This document shows positions 26,510-36,329 of a DNA stretch of 64,000 nucleotides, one piece after another. Positions within the stretch are counted from its first letter, which is position 1, and every line of letters begins with the position of its first letter. The notes beneath the pieces were generated by a model. The model made no database searches. It was not told where the DNA came from and saw nothing but the letters and a program-made list of their open reading frames with translations. This DNA comes from Simplicispira lacusdiani. Its GTDB lineage: Bacteria > Pseudomonadota > Gammaproteobacteria > Burkholderiales > Burkholderiaceae_C. Location of the stretch: contig NZ_QXGR01000004.1 of assembly GCF_003604195.1 (NCBI RefSeq), positions 248,001 through 312,000 of the forward strand. Direction: 5' to 3'. A program made the position numbers and the translations under genes.

Positions 26510-28783
26510 TCAGCTCAGTGGCAGGGAGCGGCTGGTGCGCAGCACGGCGGGCGTGCGGCGCAGGTTGCGCAGGGCGGCCTCCAGATGCGCCTGGTCGCGC
26601 ACGGCGATGATGAAGCGCAGGTCAATGGTGTCGAGCGCGGTTTCGTCATCCATGTCGACGTGCGTGATGTCGGCTTCCGAACGCGCCAGGTCGGCAGCGA
26701 TACGCGCCAGCACGCCCTTGCCGTTGTTCACCGTCACGACGATGCGTGTCTCGAACATGCGTGTGGGCTCCTCTGCCCAGTCCACGGCGATGAAGCGCTC
26801 GCTGTCCTTGTGCTGCAGACGCTTGGCCACCGCGCACTGCATGGCGTGCACCACCAGGCCTTCGCCGCGTCCCAGGTAGCCAACGATGCCGTCGCCGGGA
26901 ATGGGGCGGCAGCAGCTGGCGTATTTGACGGAAGCGCCCTCGCTGCCGTCGAGGGTGACGCCTCCCTGCGAAACGGTTTCATGCGAGGTGTAGCGTTCGC
27001 GCGTCATCAGCAGCGCATCGGGCTTGTAGCCGTGCTCGGACATCAGAACCACCAGCCGCTTGGCCACGATGGTGGCGATGCGCCTGCCCAGGCCGATGTC
27101 GGTCATGAGCTCGCTGCGCGAACGGTTGCCGGTGAAGCGCAGGAGCTTGTCCCACAGCGGCTGGGTGGCGTCGCCGCTGTCGGGCAACTGCTCCAGCCCC
27201 TCGGCGCGCAGCGCCTGCGCCAGCAGTTTTTCTCCCAGTCCTTCGGATTCGGTTTGCGCCAGCGTCTTGAGGTGGTGGCGGATCTTGGAGCGCGCGCGTC
27301 CTGTGCGCACGAAGCCCAGCCAGGCAGGATTGGGCGTGGCCGTCGGCGTGGTGATGATCTCCACCACGTCACCGTTCTTCAGTTCGGTGCGCAGCGGCAC
27401 CTGCTCGTTGTTGATCTTGGCGGCCGAGGTGCTGTTGCCCACGTTGCTGTGGATGGCGTAGGCGAAATCGACCACCGTGGCGCCGCGCGGCAGCGCCATG
27501 ATCTGGCTCTTGGGTGTGAAGACATACACCGCGTCGGGGAACAGGTCCACCTTGACGTGGTCCCAGAACTCGGCGGCATCGCGGGTTTCGTTCTGGATGT
27601 CGAGCAGGGACTGCAGCCATTTCGTTCCCAGGCGCTCGGCGGCGGCGCTGTCATCATCCTGGGCCTTGTAGAGCCAGTGGGCGGCCACGCCGGCCTCGGC
27701 CACCAGGTGCATTTCCTCGGTGCGCATCTGGAACTCGATGTTCACGCCCGAGGGCCCCACCAGCGTGGTGTGCAGCGACTGGTAGCCATTGAGCTTGGCG
27801 ATGGCGATGTGGTCCTTGAACTTGCCCGGCACTGGCTTGTACATCTGGTGCAGGATGCCCAGCGCGGTGTAGCAGTCCGTGATGGTGGGCACGATGACCC
27901 GGAAGCCATAGATGTCGGTCACCTGGGCAAAGCTCAGGTGCTTGAGCACCATCTTCTGGTAGATGGCGTAGAGGGTTTTTTCCCGCCCCGCCAGGCGCAC
28001 CTTCATGCCGATGCGGGCGAAGGCCGCATCCACATCGGCCTGGACCTTCTGCACCAGGTCACGGCGCCGGTTGCGCGCCTTGCCGACCGCCTTGGAAAGC
28101 GTGGCGTAGCGCCAGGGGTGCAGGTGCCGGAAGGCCAGGTCCTGCAGCTCGCGGTAGGTCTGGTTCAGCCCCAGCCGGTGAGCGATGGGCGCGTAGATGT
28201 CGAGTGTTTCGGAGGAGATGCGCCCCCATTTGCTGCGTGGCATGTCCGACAGCGTGCGCATGTTGTGCGTGCGGTCGGCCAGCTTGATCAGGATGACACG
28301 CACATCGCGCGCCATGGCCAGCAGCATCTTGCGGAACGATTCGGCCTGGTTTTCCTCGCGTGTGTCGAACTGCAGCTTGTCGAGCTTGGTCAGGCCGTCC
28401 ACCAGATCGGCCACGGCGACGCCGAAACGGTCGATCAGATCGGATTTGGTGACGCCACAGTCTTCCATCGCGTCATGCAGCAGGGCTGCCATCAGCGCCT
28501 GGGCGTCGAGCTTCCAGGTGGCGCACTGGGCCGCCACCGCGATGGGGTGGGTGATGTAGGGCTCGCCGCTGTTGCGCAATTGGCCCAGATGGGCCTCGTC
28601 GGCAAAGCGGTAGGCCTGCCGCACCTGCTCGATGCTGGCGGCGTCGAGGTAGTCCAGGCTGTCGGTGAGCGCGGCAAAGCTGGCCGCCGCGGCATTGGCG
28701 GCCGCCGGGCTGGCGCTCGCGGCTGGGGCGCGTTCGCCGGGTCTGGGCTCGTTGGCTGGGGGGGTGTTCAGCACCGCGGTCAT
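26510..28783 (-). CDS. spoT: Bifunctional (p)ppGpp synthase/hydrolase
   Basis: Long RelA/SpoT homolog (757 aa): N-terminal HD hydrolase with intact LLHDAMEDCG, synthetase domain (YGFRVIVP, LNGYQSLHTTLVGP), TGS (VYVFTPKSQIMALPRGATVVDFAYAIHS), zinc-finger-like CCRPIPGD and C-terminal ACT domain. Both catalytic halves look intact. Start MTAVLNTPP at 28783; the upstream extension crosses a terminator. It lies downstream of rpoZ but behind a strong hairpin terminator. Confidence 0.94.
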   Translation of the reverse strand: MTAVLNTPPANEPRPGERAPAASASPAAANAAAASFAALTDSLDYLDAASIEQVRQAYRFADEAHLGQLRNSGEPYITHPIAVAAQCATWKLDAQALMAALLHDAMEDCGVTKSDLIDRFGVAVADLVDGLTKLDKLQFDTREENQAESFRKMLLAMARDVRVILIKLADRTHNMRTLSDMPRSKWGRISSETLDIYAPIAHRLGLNQTYRELQDLAFRHLHPWRYATLSKAVGKARNRRRDLVQKVQADVDAAFARIGMKVRLAGREKTLYAIYQKMVLKHLSFAQVTDIYGFRVIVPTITDCYTALGILHQMYKPVPGKFKDHIAIAKLNGYQSLHTTLVGPSGVNIEFQMRTEEMHLVAEAGVAAHWLYKAQDDDSAAAERLGTKWLQSLLDIQNETRDAAEFWDHVKVDLFPDAVYVFTPKSQIMALPRGATVVDFAYAIHSNVGNSTSAAKINNEQVPLRTELKNGDVVEIITTPTATPNPAWLGFVRTGRARSKIRHHLKTLAQTESEGLGEKLLAQALRAEGLEQLPDSGDATQPLWDKLLRFTGNRSRSELMTDIGLGRRIATIVAKRLVVLMSEHGYKPDALLMTRERYTSHETVSQGGVTLDGSEGASVKYASCCRPIPGDGIVGYLGRGEGLVVHAMQCAVAKRLQHKDSERFIAVDWAEEPTRMFETRIVVTVNNGKGVLARIAADLARSEADITHVDMDDETALDTIDLRFIIAVRDQAHLEAALRNLRRTPAVLRTSRSLPLS

Positions 28784-28825
28784 GCCTTTAATGTAGCGCG
28801 CCTGTCGATGGCCGTTCTGGTCCAT

Positions 28826-28856
28826 AAAAAAAGCACCGGCGTGCGGTGCTTTTTCA
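28826..28856. terminator. Bidirectional-looking terminator between rpoZ and spoT
   Basis: GCACCG-GCGTG-CGGTGC stem (28833-28849) flanked by A7 on one side and T5 on the other, so it has a U tract in both directions; on the minus strand it ends the gmk-rpoZ transcript. Confidence 0.8.
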
Positions 28857-28877
28857 GGGGCGCCAATGGCGGGCGCG

Positions 28878-29081
28878 TTAGCCGGGGACCTTCTTGAGCA
28901 TCTCCAGGCCGACCTTGCCGGCGGCGATTTCGCGCAGGGCGGTCACGGCGGGCTTGTTGCGGCTCTCGATGCGGGGGGCATGGCCATGGCTGAGCATGCG
29001 GGCGCGGTAGGTGGCCGCCAGGACGAGCTGGAAACGGTTGGGGATCTGCTCAAGGCAGTCTTCGACGGTGATGCGGGCCAT
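28878..29081 (-). CDS. rpoZ: RNA polymerase omega subunit
   Basis: 67 aa starting [20 protein letters not shown], with RARMLSHG and [17 protein letters not shown], all family hallmarks. It assists beta' folding and in many bacteria forms the ppGpp site. It follows gmk by 15 bp. Confidence 0.95.
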   Translation of the reverse strand: MARITVEDCLEQIPNRFQLVLAATYRARMLSHGHAPRIESRNKPAVTALREIAAGKVGLEMLKKVPG

Positions 29082-29096
29082 GGTTACTCCGGAAAA

Positions 29097-29717
29097 TCAG
29101 GCAATGTTGAGCGACTGGAAGGTCTCGGCCCGTGCGCGGCGCTGGGCCGCGTATTTGAGACGCTGGGCGTGGACGATGGCTTTCATGTCGAAAAGCGCGC
29201 GCTCGAACAACTCGTTGATTATAACGAAGTCGAATTTGTCCACCTGCGCCATTTCCTCGGAGGCGTTCTTCAGGCGCAGCTCGATGACCTCGGCCGAATC
29301 CTCTCCCCGGCGCTCCAGGCGTGAGCGCAGTTCTTCCCAGCTGGGCGGCAGGATGAAGATGAGCACGGCGTTGGCGAACGTCTCCTTGACCTGCAGGGCG
29401 CCCTGGTAGTCGATCTCCAGGATCACGTCGGAGCCCTGGGCGATGCGCTCCTCGATCGCCTTCTTGGACGTGCCATAGCGGCGGCCATGCACATTGGCCC
29501 ATTCCACGAAGGCGTGCGAGGCCACCATGGTGTCGAACTCCGACTCGGAGGCGAAGAAGTACTCGCGCCCGTGCTTTTCCTGGCCCCGGGGCGCCCGGGT
29601 GGTGTGCGAAACGGAGGCATGGACCTGCGAGTCCAACTCCAGCAGGGCCTTCACGAGGCTGGACTTGCCCGCGCCGCTGGGCGCAGCGACCACGAATAAA
29701 TTTCCAGGGTATTCCAT
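29097..29717 (-). CDS. gmk: Guanylate kinase
   Basis: Converts GMP to GDP. It is 206 aa. P-loop APSGAGKSS (12-20), GMP-binding [19 protein letters not shown], and [14 protein letters not shown]. Part of gmk-rpoZ on the minus strand. Confidence 0.96.
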   Translation of the reverse strand: MEYPGNLFVVAAPSGAGKSSLVKALLELDSQVHASVSHTTRAPRGQEKHGREYFFASESEFDTMVASHAFVEWANVHGRRYGTSKKAIEERIAQGSDVILEIDYQGALQVKETFANAVLIFILPPSWEELRSRLERRGEDSAEVIELRLKNASEEMAQVDKFDFVIINELFERALFDMKAIVHAQRLKYAAQRRARAETFQSLNIA

Positions 29718-29727
29718 AAGGGGTAAG

Positions 29728-29753
29728 CGCTTCTAGCTATTGAAATTGCAGCA
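29728..29753. repeat. Comamonadaceae-type intergenic repeat, short copy 4
   Basis: AGCGCTTCTAGCTATTGAAA, half of the family unit, between yicC and gmk. Confidence 0.5.
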
Positions 29754-30671
29754 TCACTCGATGTTCTGCACCTGTTCGCGCATCTGCTCGATCAGGACCT
29801 TCATGTCCACGCTGATGCGCGTGAGTTCCAGCGCGGCCGATTTCGAGCCCAGCGTGTTGGCCTCGCGGTGCAGTTCCTGGATGAGGAAGTCCAGCCGCTT
29901 GCCGATTTCGCCGCCTTTTTCGAGCAAGCGCTCGATTTCCGCCAGGTGGGATTGGAGCCGGGTGACCTCCTCGGCCACGTCGATGCGGATGGCGAAAGCC
30001 GTGGCCTCGGACAGCGCGCGGTCCTGCGCCGCCTCGGGCGTGGCGGCACCTTCTGCGAGGCCCATGGCCTCCTTCCAGCGCTCCATGAAGCGCTGGCGCT
30101 GCTGCTCCACCAGTTGGGGAACGAGCGGGACCGCCTGTTCGGACAGCCCGCGCAGCTGCCGCAGATGGCCCTGCAGCATGGCGGCCAGCCGTGCGCCTTC
30201 CTGCTGGCGGGCTTCGAGGAGGGCGGCCAGGGCTTCCTGGGCCAGCGCGGGGACGGCTTCGCTCCAGTTTTCCTGGCCCGGGCCCTGGCTGGTGCCCAGG
30301 CGCAGGACATCGGCCACCGTCAGCGGTGCGGCGTCCGGCAGCCAGGTGCGCACGGAGTCCTGCAGCGCGCCCAGGCGCTGCAGCAGGCGTGGCGACGGGT
30401 CGGGCAGGCTGGCGGCGTCGCCGCTGTCCAGCGTGGCGCGTACTTCGACCTTGCCGCGCTTGACCTTGGCGGTCAGCAGCGTGCGCAGCACGGGTTCCAT
30501 GGCGCGCAGTTCATCGGGCAGCCGGAACGACAGATCGAGAAAGCGGCTGTTGACGGAGCGGATTTCCAATCCCAGGCGACGCACGGGGCCGGGCCGGAAC
30601 TCGGCCTCGGGACTCCCCGGGGGCACGCCGCGCTGGGCGCTGGCGTATCCGGTCATGCTGTAAACTGGCAT
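29754..30671 (-). CDS. yicC: YicC-family endoribonuclease
   Basis: 305 aa. N-terminal MPVYSMTGYASAQRG and the block LEIRSVNSRFLDLSFRLP; C-terminal DUF1732 region ending GGEIGKRLDFLIQELHREAN followed by NTLGSKS. In E. coli YicC degrades RyhB and related RNAs. Upstream of gmk on the same strand and divergent from the kinase gene. Confidence 0.92.
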   Translation of the reverse strand: MPVYSMTGYASAQRGVPPGSPEAEFRPGPVRRLGLEIRSVNSRFLDLSFRLPDELRAMEPVLRTLLTAKVKRGKVEVRATLDSGDAASLPDPSPRLLQRLGALQDSVRTWLPDAAPLTVADVLRLGTSQGPGQENWSEAVPALAQEALAALLEARQQEGARLAAMLQGHLRQLRGLSEQAVPLVPQLVEQQRQRFMERWKEAMGLAEGAATPEAAQDRALSEATAFAIRIDVAEEVTRLQSHLAEIERLLEKGGEIGKRLDFLIQELHREANTLGSKSAALELTRISVDMKVLIEQMREQVQNIE

Positions 30672-30746
30672 TGGACTTTTTGATGGTTGCTTGCGATCCG
30701 GCGATTATCCGGGTTCTGCCACGCCCCCGAATCTTCTGCGCAAAAT

Positions 30747-31763
30747 ATGTCAAAAATCAAACCGGCACCGCTGCCGCCCGATACCGTCATAGGCGGTTAC
30801 CGTGTGATACGCCGGTTGTCCTCCGGCGGTTTTGGCGTGGTCTACCTGGCCGTGGACGCCGAAGGCCAGCAGGTCGCCATCAAGGAATACCTGCCCTCGT
30901 CCCTGGCCACGCGCGCGCCGGGCGAACTGCTGCCCAAGGTGCCGCCCGAAAAGCTCTCGCTCTACCGCCTGGGCCTCAAGAGCTTCTTCGAGGAAGGCCG
31001 GGCGCTGGCCCAGATCTCGCACGCCTCGGTGGTGAGCGTGCTCAACTTCTTCCGCGAGAACGAAACCGTCTACATGGTGATGAACTACCTGGAGGGCGCG
31101 ACCCTGCAGGATTTCATCATCACCGCGCGCGACCTCAAGACGCAGAAGGTGTTCCGCGAATCCACCATCCGCTCGCTGTTCGACGAGGTGCTGCGCGGCA
31201 TGCGCATCGTGCACCAGCACAAGATGCTGCACCTGGACATCAAGCCGGCCAACATTTTCATCACCGACGACAACAAGGCCGTGATGATCGATTTCGGCGC
31301 CGCGCGCGAGGTGCTGTCGAAAGAAGGCAACTTCATCCGCCCCATGTACACCCCCGGCTTCGCCGCCCCCGAGATGTACCGGCGCGATTCGTCCATGGGC
31401 CCCTGGACCGACATCTACGCCATTGGCGCCTGCATCTACGCCTGCATGCAGGGCTTCCCGCCCAACGAGGCGCCGCAGCGCCAGGAGAAGGACCGCCTCT
31501 CGCTGGCCCTGGCCAAGCTGCGCGGCGTGTACTCCGACAACCTCATCGAGGTGGTCGAGTGGTGCATGGCGCTCGACCCGCTCTCGCGCCCGCAATCGGT
31601 GTTCGCGCTGCAGAAGGAATTGAGCCGCGAGGGCGAGCGCCGCTACACCAAGCTCACGGTGGCCGAGAAAATGCGCATGCAGCTCGACACCCTGGTGTCC
31701 GACACCAAGAAAAATGTGCAAAAGGTGGGTGAGGCCACTGGAATCGGAGTCAAGCCCAAATGA
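30747..31763 (+). CDS. Hanks-type Ser/Thr protein kinase
   Basis: 338 aa. Gly loop LSSGGFGVVY (25-33), catalytic Lys46 (VAIKEYL), HLDIKPAN (Asp164, Lys166, Asn169), DFG at 182-184 and APE-like AAPEMY. No transmembrane segment or sensor domain, so cytoplasmic. Start ATG 30747 fits the kinase N-terminus. Overlaps the PP2C gene by ATGA: a kinase/phosphatase pair. Confidence 0.92.
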   Translation: MSKIKPAPLPPDTVIGGYRVIRRLSSGGFGVVYLAVDAEGQQVAIKEYLPSSLATRAPGELLPKVPPEKLSLYRLGLKSFFEEGRALAQISHASVVSVLNFFRENETVYMVMNYLEGATLQDFIITARDLKTQKVFRESTIRSLFDEVLRGMRIVHQHKMLHLDIKPANIFITDDNKAVMIDFGAAREVLSKEGNFIRPMYTPGFAAPEMYRRDSSMGPWTDIYAIGACIYACMQGFPPNEAPQRQEKDRLSLALAKLRGVYSDNLIEVVEWCMALDPLSRPQSVFALQKELSREGERRYTKLTVAEKMRMQLDTLVSDTKKNVQKVGEATGIGVKPK

Positions 31764-32662
31764 AATTCTCCGTCTTCCAGATCAGCCGCCGCGGGGGCCG
31801 CGAAAAGAACGAAGACCGCATGGGTTACTGCTATACGCGGGAGTCCGGTCTGTTCGTGCTGGCCGATGGCATGGGCGGCCATCCGGAAGGCGAGGTGGCG
31901 GCGCAGATCGCCATGCAGACCGTGGCCGCCATGTTCCAGCGCCAGGCGCGCCCGGTGCTCTCTGACGTGCAGGAGTTCCTCTCGTCCGCCTTGCTGGCGG
32001 CGCACCACCAGATCCTGCGCTATGCCAGCGACAAGGGCATGCTCGACTCGCCGCGCACCACGCTGGTCATCGCCGTCGTGCAGGCCGGCAGCGCCACCTG
32101 GGTGCATTGCGGCGACTCGCGCCTGTACATGGTGCGTGCCGGCGCGCTGCTCACGCGCACGCGCGACCACTCCTACCTGGAGCTGCGCAACATGCCGCCA
32201 GGGCTGGAGCGCATCAACCGCAACGTGCTCTTTACCTGCCTGGGCTCGCCCACCAAGCCCATCTACGACATGACCGGCCCCGTGCATTTGGAGCAGGGCG
32301 ACCGCATCCTGCTGTGCTCCGACGGCCTGTGGGGCACGCTCAGCGACGAGGAAATCGCCCTGCAGCTCGGCAGCCAGACGGTGTCGCAGGCCGTGCCCGA
32401 GCTGGTCGAGCAGGCGCTGCGCAAGGCCGGCGCCGGCAGCGACAACGTGACCGTGGTGGCCATGGAGTGGGAAACCCCCGACGCCTTCGAGTCCACCCAG
32501 GGCGTGTCCACCGACAGCATCAGCGACGATGTGTTCGCCTCCACCATCCAGGCTGGCCCCATCGACGGCCTGGTGGACGACCTGGACGACGAAGCTATCG
32601 AGCGCTCCATCGCCGAGATCAACGAGGCCATCCGCCGCACTTCTGCTGCAAAAAAGGCGTGA
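31760..32662 (+). CDS. PP2C-type Ser/Thr phosphatase
   Basis: 300 aa. Metal-binding Asp residues in KNEDRMGY, VLADGMGGHPEGE, LLCSDGLWGTLSD and GSDNVTVVAMEW. It should reverse the action of the kinase whose stop codon it overlaps. The C-terminal about 60 residues are an acidic extension. This kinase-PP2C-rph-rdgB-hemW order is conserved in related genomes, rather than the T6SS context where PpkA/PppA are found. Confidence 0.92.
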   Translation: MKFSVFQISRRGGREKNEDRMGYCYTRESGLFVLADGMGGHPEGEVAAQIAMQTVAAMFQRQARPVLSDVQEFLSSALLAAHHQILRYASDKGMLDSPRTTLVIAVVQAGSATWVHCGDSRLYMVRAGALLTRTRDHSYLELRNMPPGLERINRNVLFTCLGSPTKPIYDMTGPVHLEQGDRILLCSDGLWGTLSDEEIALQLGSQTVSQAVPELVEQALRKAGAGSDNVTVVAMEWETPDAFESTQGVSTDSISDDVFASTIQAGPIDGLVDDLDDEAIERSIAEINEAIRRTSAAKKA

Positions 32663-32848
32663 GCCTCCCCCTGAGGCGCTGCGCGCCTTCCCCCTCCTCT
32701 CGCGCTGCGCGCGGGGAGGGGAACACCGCCAGCGCTGCGGGGCGGCCCTTGCGCGGCGGTTGCTGGCCTGGACAGCGCACAGCGCAACAGGCGGTGAATG
32801 GTTTGGACCCGGCGCTGCACTTGGCGCCATTTTTTTGACGGATTCCAC

Positions 32849-33577
32849 ATGACTACATTTGTTCGCCCCGGTGGCCGTGCCGCCGACCAGTTGCGCCCCG
32901 TGCGCATCACCCGCCGCTACACCATGCACGCCGAGGGCTCGGTGCTCATCGAGTTCGGCAACACCAAGGTGCTGTGCACCGCCTCGGTGGAAGAGAAAGT
33001 GCCGCCGCACAAGCGCGGCAGCGGCGAGGGCTGGGTCACGGCCGAATACGGCATGCTGCCGCGCGCCACGCACAGCCGCAGCGACCGCGAGGCCGCGCGC
33101 GGCAAGCAGAGCGGCCGCACGCAGGAGATCCAGCGCCTCATCGGCCGCTCGCTGCGCGCCGTGTTCGACCTCAAGCTCCTGGGCGAGCGCAGCATCGTGC
33201 TCGACTGCGACGTGATCCAGGCCGACGGCGGCACGCGCACCGCGGCCATCACCGGCGCCTGGGTGGCCGCGCAGGACGCGGTGAACACGCTGCTCGCCAG
33301 CGGCAAGCTCACGGTCTCGCCCATCCGTGAACCCGTGGCCGCCGTCTCTGTGGGCATCGTGCAGGGCCAGCCTGTGCTCGACCTCGAATACGTGGAAGAC
33401 GTGGCCTGCGACACCGACATGAACGTGGTCATGACCGGTGCCGGACACTTCGTGGAAGTGCAGGGCACGGCCGAGGGCGTGGCCTTCACGCGCCGCGAGA
33501 TGGACCAGCTGCTGGCCCTGGCCGAAAAAGGCATTGGCGAACTGATGCAGATGCAGCAGAAGGCGCTTCAAAATTAA
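32849..33577 (+). CDS. rph: RNase PH
   Basis: Phosphorolytic 3'-5' exoribonuclease that trims tRNA precursors. It is 242 aa. Conserved [54 protein letters not shown], and [20 protein letters not shown]. Start ATG 32849 matches the family N-terminus [18 protein letters not shown]. Confidence 0.96.
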   Translation: MTTFVRPGGRAADQLRPVRITRRYTMHAEGSVLIEFGNTKVLCTASVEEKVPPHKRGSGEGWVTAEYGMLPRATHSRSDREAARGKQSGRTQEIQRLIGRSLRAVFDLKLLGERSIVLDCDVIQADGGTRTAAITGAWVAAQDAVNTLLASGKLTVSPIREPVAAVSVGIVQGQPVLDLEYVEDVACDTDMNVVMTGAGHFVEVQGTAEGVAFTRREMDQLLALAEKGIGELMQMQQKALQN

Positions 33578-33622
33578 TAGCTGTTCGCGCTTTATGGACA
33601 AGCGCTGGAGGCCAATTTGGCT
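33577..33622. repeat. Comamonadaceae-type intergenic repeat, copy 5
   Basis: TAGCTGTTCGCGCTTTATGG then CAAGCGCTGGAGGCCAATTTGG. Its right end reaches the rdgB start codon. Confidence 0.65.
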
Positions 33623-34240
33623 ATGAAAATCGTATTGGCATCGAACAACCGCGGCAAGCTCGCCGAGCTGCAGGCCATGCTCGCCCCCCTGGGCGTGGAG
33701 CTGGTGCGCCAGGCCGACCTGGGCGTGGGCGAGGCCGAGGAGCCGCACCGCACCTTTGTCGAAAACGCCCTGGCCAAGGCCCGCTTCGCCAGCGCGCACA
33801 CCGGCCTGCCGGCCCTCGCCGACGACGCCGGCCTGTGCGTGGACGCCTTTGGCGGCCTGCCGGGCGTGGATACCGCCTACTACGCCACCCAGTTCGGCTA
33901 CGAGAAGGGCGACGACAACAACGTGCGCGCCTTGCTCGAACAAATGCAGGGCCAGGACAACCGCCGCGCCGCCATGGTCAGCACCCTGGTGGCCGTGCGC
34001 AGCCCGCAAGACCCCGAGCCGCTCATCGCCGTCGGCCGCGTGGTCGGCGAGATCGCGCGCGAGCGGCGCGGCAGCCACGGCTTCGGCTTCGACCCGGTGA
34101 TGTTCATCCCCGAGTTCGGCCAGACCTTCGCCGAACTGCCGCCCGAAGTGAAGAACGCGAACAGCCACCGGGGCCGTGCCGCGCAGCAGATGCTGGCACT
34201 GATGCGCAGCAACTGGCTTCCCGAACCATCAAAAAAGTGA
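33623..34240 (+). CDS. rdgB: XTP/dITP pyrophosphatase
   Basis: Cleans the nucleotide pool of ITP and XTP. It is 205 aa. SNNRGKLAEL near the N-terminus, ADDAGLCVDA (catalytic Asp), and GSHGFGFDPVMFIPE with the substrate residues. ATG 33623 is preferred over the TTG two codons earlier that lies in the repeat. Confidence 0.95.
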   Translation: MKIVLASNNRGKLAELQAMLAPLGVELVRQADLGVGEAEEPHRTFVENALAKARFASAHTGLPALADDAGLCVDAFGGLPGVDTAYYATQFGYEKGDDNNVRALLEQMQGQDNRRAAMVSTLVAVRSPQDPEPLIAVGRVVGEIARERRGSHGFGFDPVMFIPEFGQTFAELPPEVKNANSHRGRAAQQMLALMRSNWLPEPSKK

Positions 34241-34314
34241 GCTGCTAGCGCTTGCCAGTGGCTGACTTTCAATACGTTTCTTATTGAAACCCTTATCAGT
34301 CAAGCGCCAGCAGC
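34241..34314. repeat. Comamonadaceae-type intergenic repeat, long palindromic copy 6
   Basis: Outer arms GCTGCTAGCGCTTG (34241-34254) and CAAGCGCCAGCAGC (34301-34314, one mismatch) enclose a second perfect hairpin TTTCAATA/TATTGAAA (34268/34283). A large cruciform between rdgB and hemW. Confidence 0.65.
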
Positions 34315-34332
34315 TATGGTTTTGATAACGCC

Positions 34333-35568
34333 ATGAACATCCCCATCGTCCCCGCCACCGAGGCCGCGCCCGTCGCCCCGCGCGATGTGCAGCACTACAT
34401 GCGCCCGGGCCTGCTGCAGCTCACCAGCCTGCCGCCGCTCTCGCTCTACGTGCACCTGCCCTGGTGCCTGAAGAAATGCCCCTACTGCGACTTCAACTCG
34501 CACGCCTGGGCCGGCGGCGGCGAGCTGCCCGAACAGCGCTATCTCGACGCCCTGTGCGCCGACCTCGAAGCCGCGCTGCCGCTGGTGTGGGGCCGCCAGG
34601 TGCAGAGCATCTTCATCGGCGGCGGCACGCCCAGCCTGTTTTCGCCCCAGTCCATCGACCGCCTGCTGGCCGACATCCGCGCGCGCCTGCCGCTGGCGGC
34701 GGGCTGCGAGGTCACGCTGGAGGCCAACCCCGGCACCTTCGAGAAAGACCGCTTCCGCGCCTTCCGCGCGGCCGGCGTCACGCGCCTGTCCATCGGCGTG
34801 CAGAGCTTCAACGACCGGCACCTGCAGGCCCTGGGCCGGGTGCATGACCGCGCCCAGGCCATCGCGGCGGTGGAAGAGGCCGCCCAGGCCTTCGACACCT
34901 TCAACCTCGACCTCATGTACGCGCTGCCCGGCCAGGACCTCGCGGGCCTGGACGAAGACCTGCGCACCGCGCTCGGCTTCGCGCCGCCGCACCTGTCGGT
35001 CTACCACCTGACCATCGAGCCCAACACCTACTTCGCCAAGCATCCGCCCGTGGTGCCGCCCGACGACGACGCCTACGCCATGCTCGACCGCATCACCGAG
35101 CGGACCGGACAGAGCGGCCTGCCGCGCTACGAAATATCGGCCTACGCCCGTGCCGGCCACCAGTGCGTGCACAACACCAACTACTGGGAGTTCGGCGACT
35201 ACCTGGGCATTGGCGCCGGCGCGCACAGCAAGCTCAGCTTCGCGCACCGCGTGGTGCGCCAGGCGCGTTTCCGCGACCCCGGCCGCTACATGAACCACGC
35301 CCTGGCCGGCCACGCGCTCGCGCAGGACGACGACGTGCGCCGCGCCGACCTGCCGTTCGAATACATGCTCAACGCCCTGCGCCTGCGCGGCGGCTTCGCG
35401 CTGCAGGACTTCACCGAACGCACCGGCCTGCCCCTCACCGCCATCGCCAAGCCCCTGCAGGCGGCCGAGGCCAAGGGCCTGATCGAACGCGACTTCGCCC
35501 GCGTGCGGCCCACCGAGCGGGGTTTCGATTTCCTCAGCGATCTGCAGGAGCTGTTCCTGGCCGACTGA
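34333..35568 (+). CDS. hemW: HemW, radical SAM heme chaperone
   Basis: 411 aa. Radical-SAM triad Cys45, Cys49, Cys52 (WCLKKCPYC) followed by DFNSH; IFIGGGTPSL binds SAM; C-terminal HemN-like domain. It lacks the HemN N-terminal extension, so it is better called HemW (heme delivery) than coproporphyrinogen III dehydrogenase. Confidence 0.93.
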   Translation: MNIPIVPATEAAPVAPRDVQHYMRPGLLQLTSLPPLSLYVHLPWCLKKCPYCDFNSHAWAGGGELPEQRYLDALCADLEAALPLVWGRQVQSIFIGGGTPSLFSPQSIDRLLADIRARLPLAAGCEVTLEANPGTFEKDRFRAFRAAGVTRLSIGVQSFNDRHLQALGRVHDRAQAIAAVEEAAQAFDTFNLDLMYALPGQDLAGLDEDLRTALGFAPPHLSVYHLTIEPNTYFAKHPPVVPPDDDAYAMLDRITERTGQSGLPRYEISAYARAGHQCVHNTNYWEFGDYLGIGAGAHSKLSFAHRVVRQARFRDPGRYMNHALAGHALAQDDDVRRADLPFEYMLNALRLRGGFALQDFTERTGLPLTAIAKPLQAAEAKGLIERDFARVRPTERGFDFLSDLQELFLAD

Positions 35569-35602
35569 GCGCGGCCTGGAAGCCCGGTATGTAAGAAAAT
35601 TG

Positions 35603-35645
35603 GCTGCTAGCGCTTGTCAGATAAGCGCTAGCAGCTATTAAAAGA
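35603..35645. repeat. Comamonadaceae-type intergenic repeat, perfect palindromic copy 7
   Basis: GCTGCTAGCGCTT-GTCAGAT-AAGCGCTAGCAGC, a perfect 13-bp inverted repeat followed by TATTAAAA, between convergent genes; may double as a terminator. Confidence 0.65.
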
Positions 35646-35666
35646 GAAGCGTTGGCGGGCTGCGGT

Positions 35667-35978
35667 TCAACCGCAGCGCACCGCCACGATGCGCCCGTTG
35701 GCGTCCACCTCCAGGTTCAGCCGCTGCGCGTCGAACTCTTTGGTGATCATCTGCCCCGGCCGCAGAATGCGCGCGATCATCGCCCCCGAACGCACCCGCG
35801 CCGCCTCCACCACCTTGGCCGTGCTGTTCTGCCCCACGGCCGACTGCGCCGGCTTGGCGTCGCAGGTGCCGCCCCGGGGCGCGCCTGTCGGGCCGACGGT
35901 GGGTTCGTTCACGCCGGCACATCCAGCGGCCAGCGCGCAGGCGGCGAGGGCGCTGATTGTGGTTGCGGTGGTTTTCAT
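35667..35978 (-). CDS. Lipoprotein with peptidase-inhibitor I78-like domain
   Basis: 103 aa. Signal peptide with lipobox LAAGC, then CDAKPAQSAVGQ near the start of the mature part and ARILRPGQMITKEFDAQRLN, ending VRCG, which matches the I78 inhibitor pattern with a disulfide between the two Cys. Probably anchored in the envelope and inhibiting serine proteases; the inhibitory role is family knowledge. Confidence 0.8.
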   Translation of the reverse strand: MKTTATTISALAACALAAGCAGVNEPTVGPTGAPRGGTCDAKPAQSAVGQNSTAKVVEAARVRSGAMIARILRPGQMITKEFDAQRLNLEVDANGRIVAVRCG

Positions 35979-36000
35979 GGTCGTGCCTCCTGGGTGCTGA

Positions 36001-36329
36001 GGACCCTACCTTAGCGGAAAGCCGTGCGTCTCGGCGTTTGCCAACAATGCGTTACGGTGAGCGCGCGAGCGCGGCCGGTTAGTCAAATGCATGCCGACCT
36101 GACCCTGTGCGCAGCGTCGTGAAGGATGACGCTGACTGAACGCTCTATGGTCTAGCCGACTTGGAACGCAATGAGTCGGTCTCCAAACAATCTCCAGCGA
36201 TTGCTGGCGTCACCCTGTGCCGTGTCGGCCCACGCTGCCTGGTACAAAGCAGTCTGCGGGTCTGCGTGCATCCGCTGGGCATCCGCAGGTCGTTCCAAAG
36301 GCCAGCCGATATCTGGCCAAGCACGGTAC
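36001..36329. other. Gene-poor intergenic stretch
   Basis: About 330 bp between the I78 lipoprotein and the PLC-like gene. No frame looks protein-like and no strong hairpin is evident. Some stretches look like decayed coding sequence, but nothing is identifiable. Confidence 0.4.

Noticed and set aside
26585..28897. 770-codon plus-strand frame
   Set aside because: Antisense of spoT, whose HD, synthetase, TGS and ACT motifs are unmistakable.
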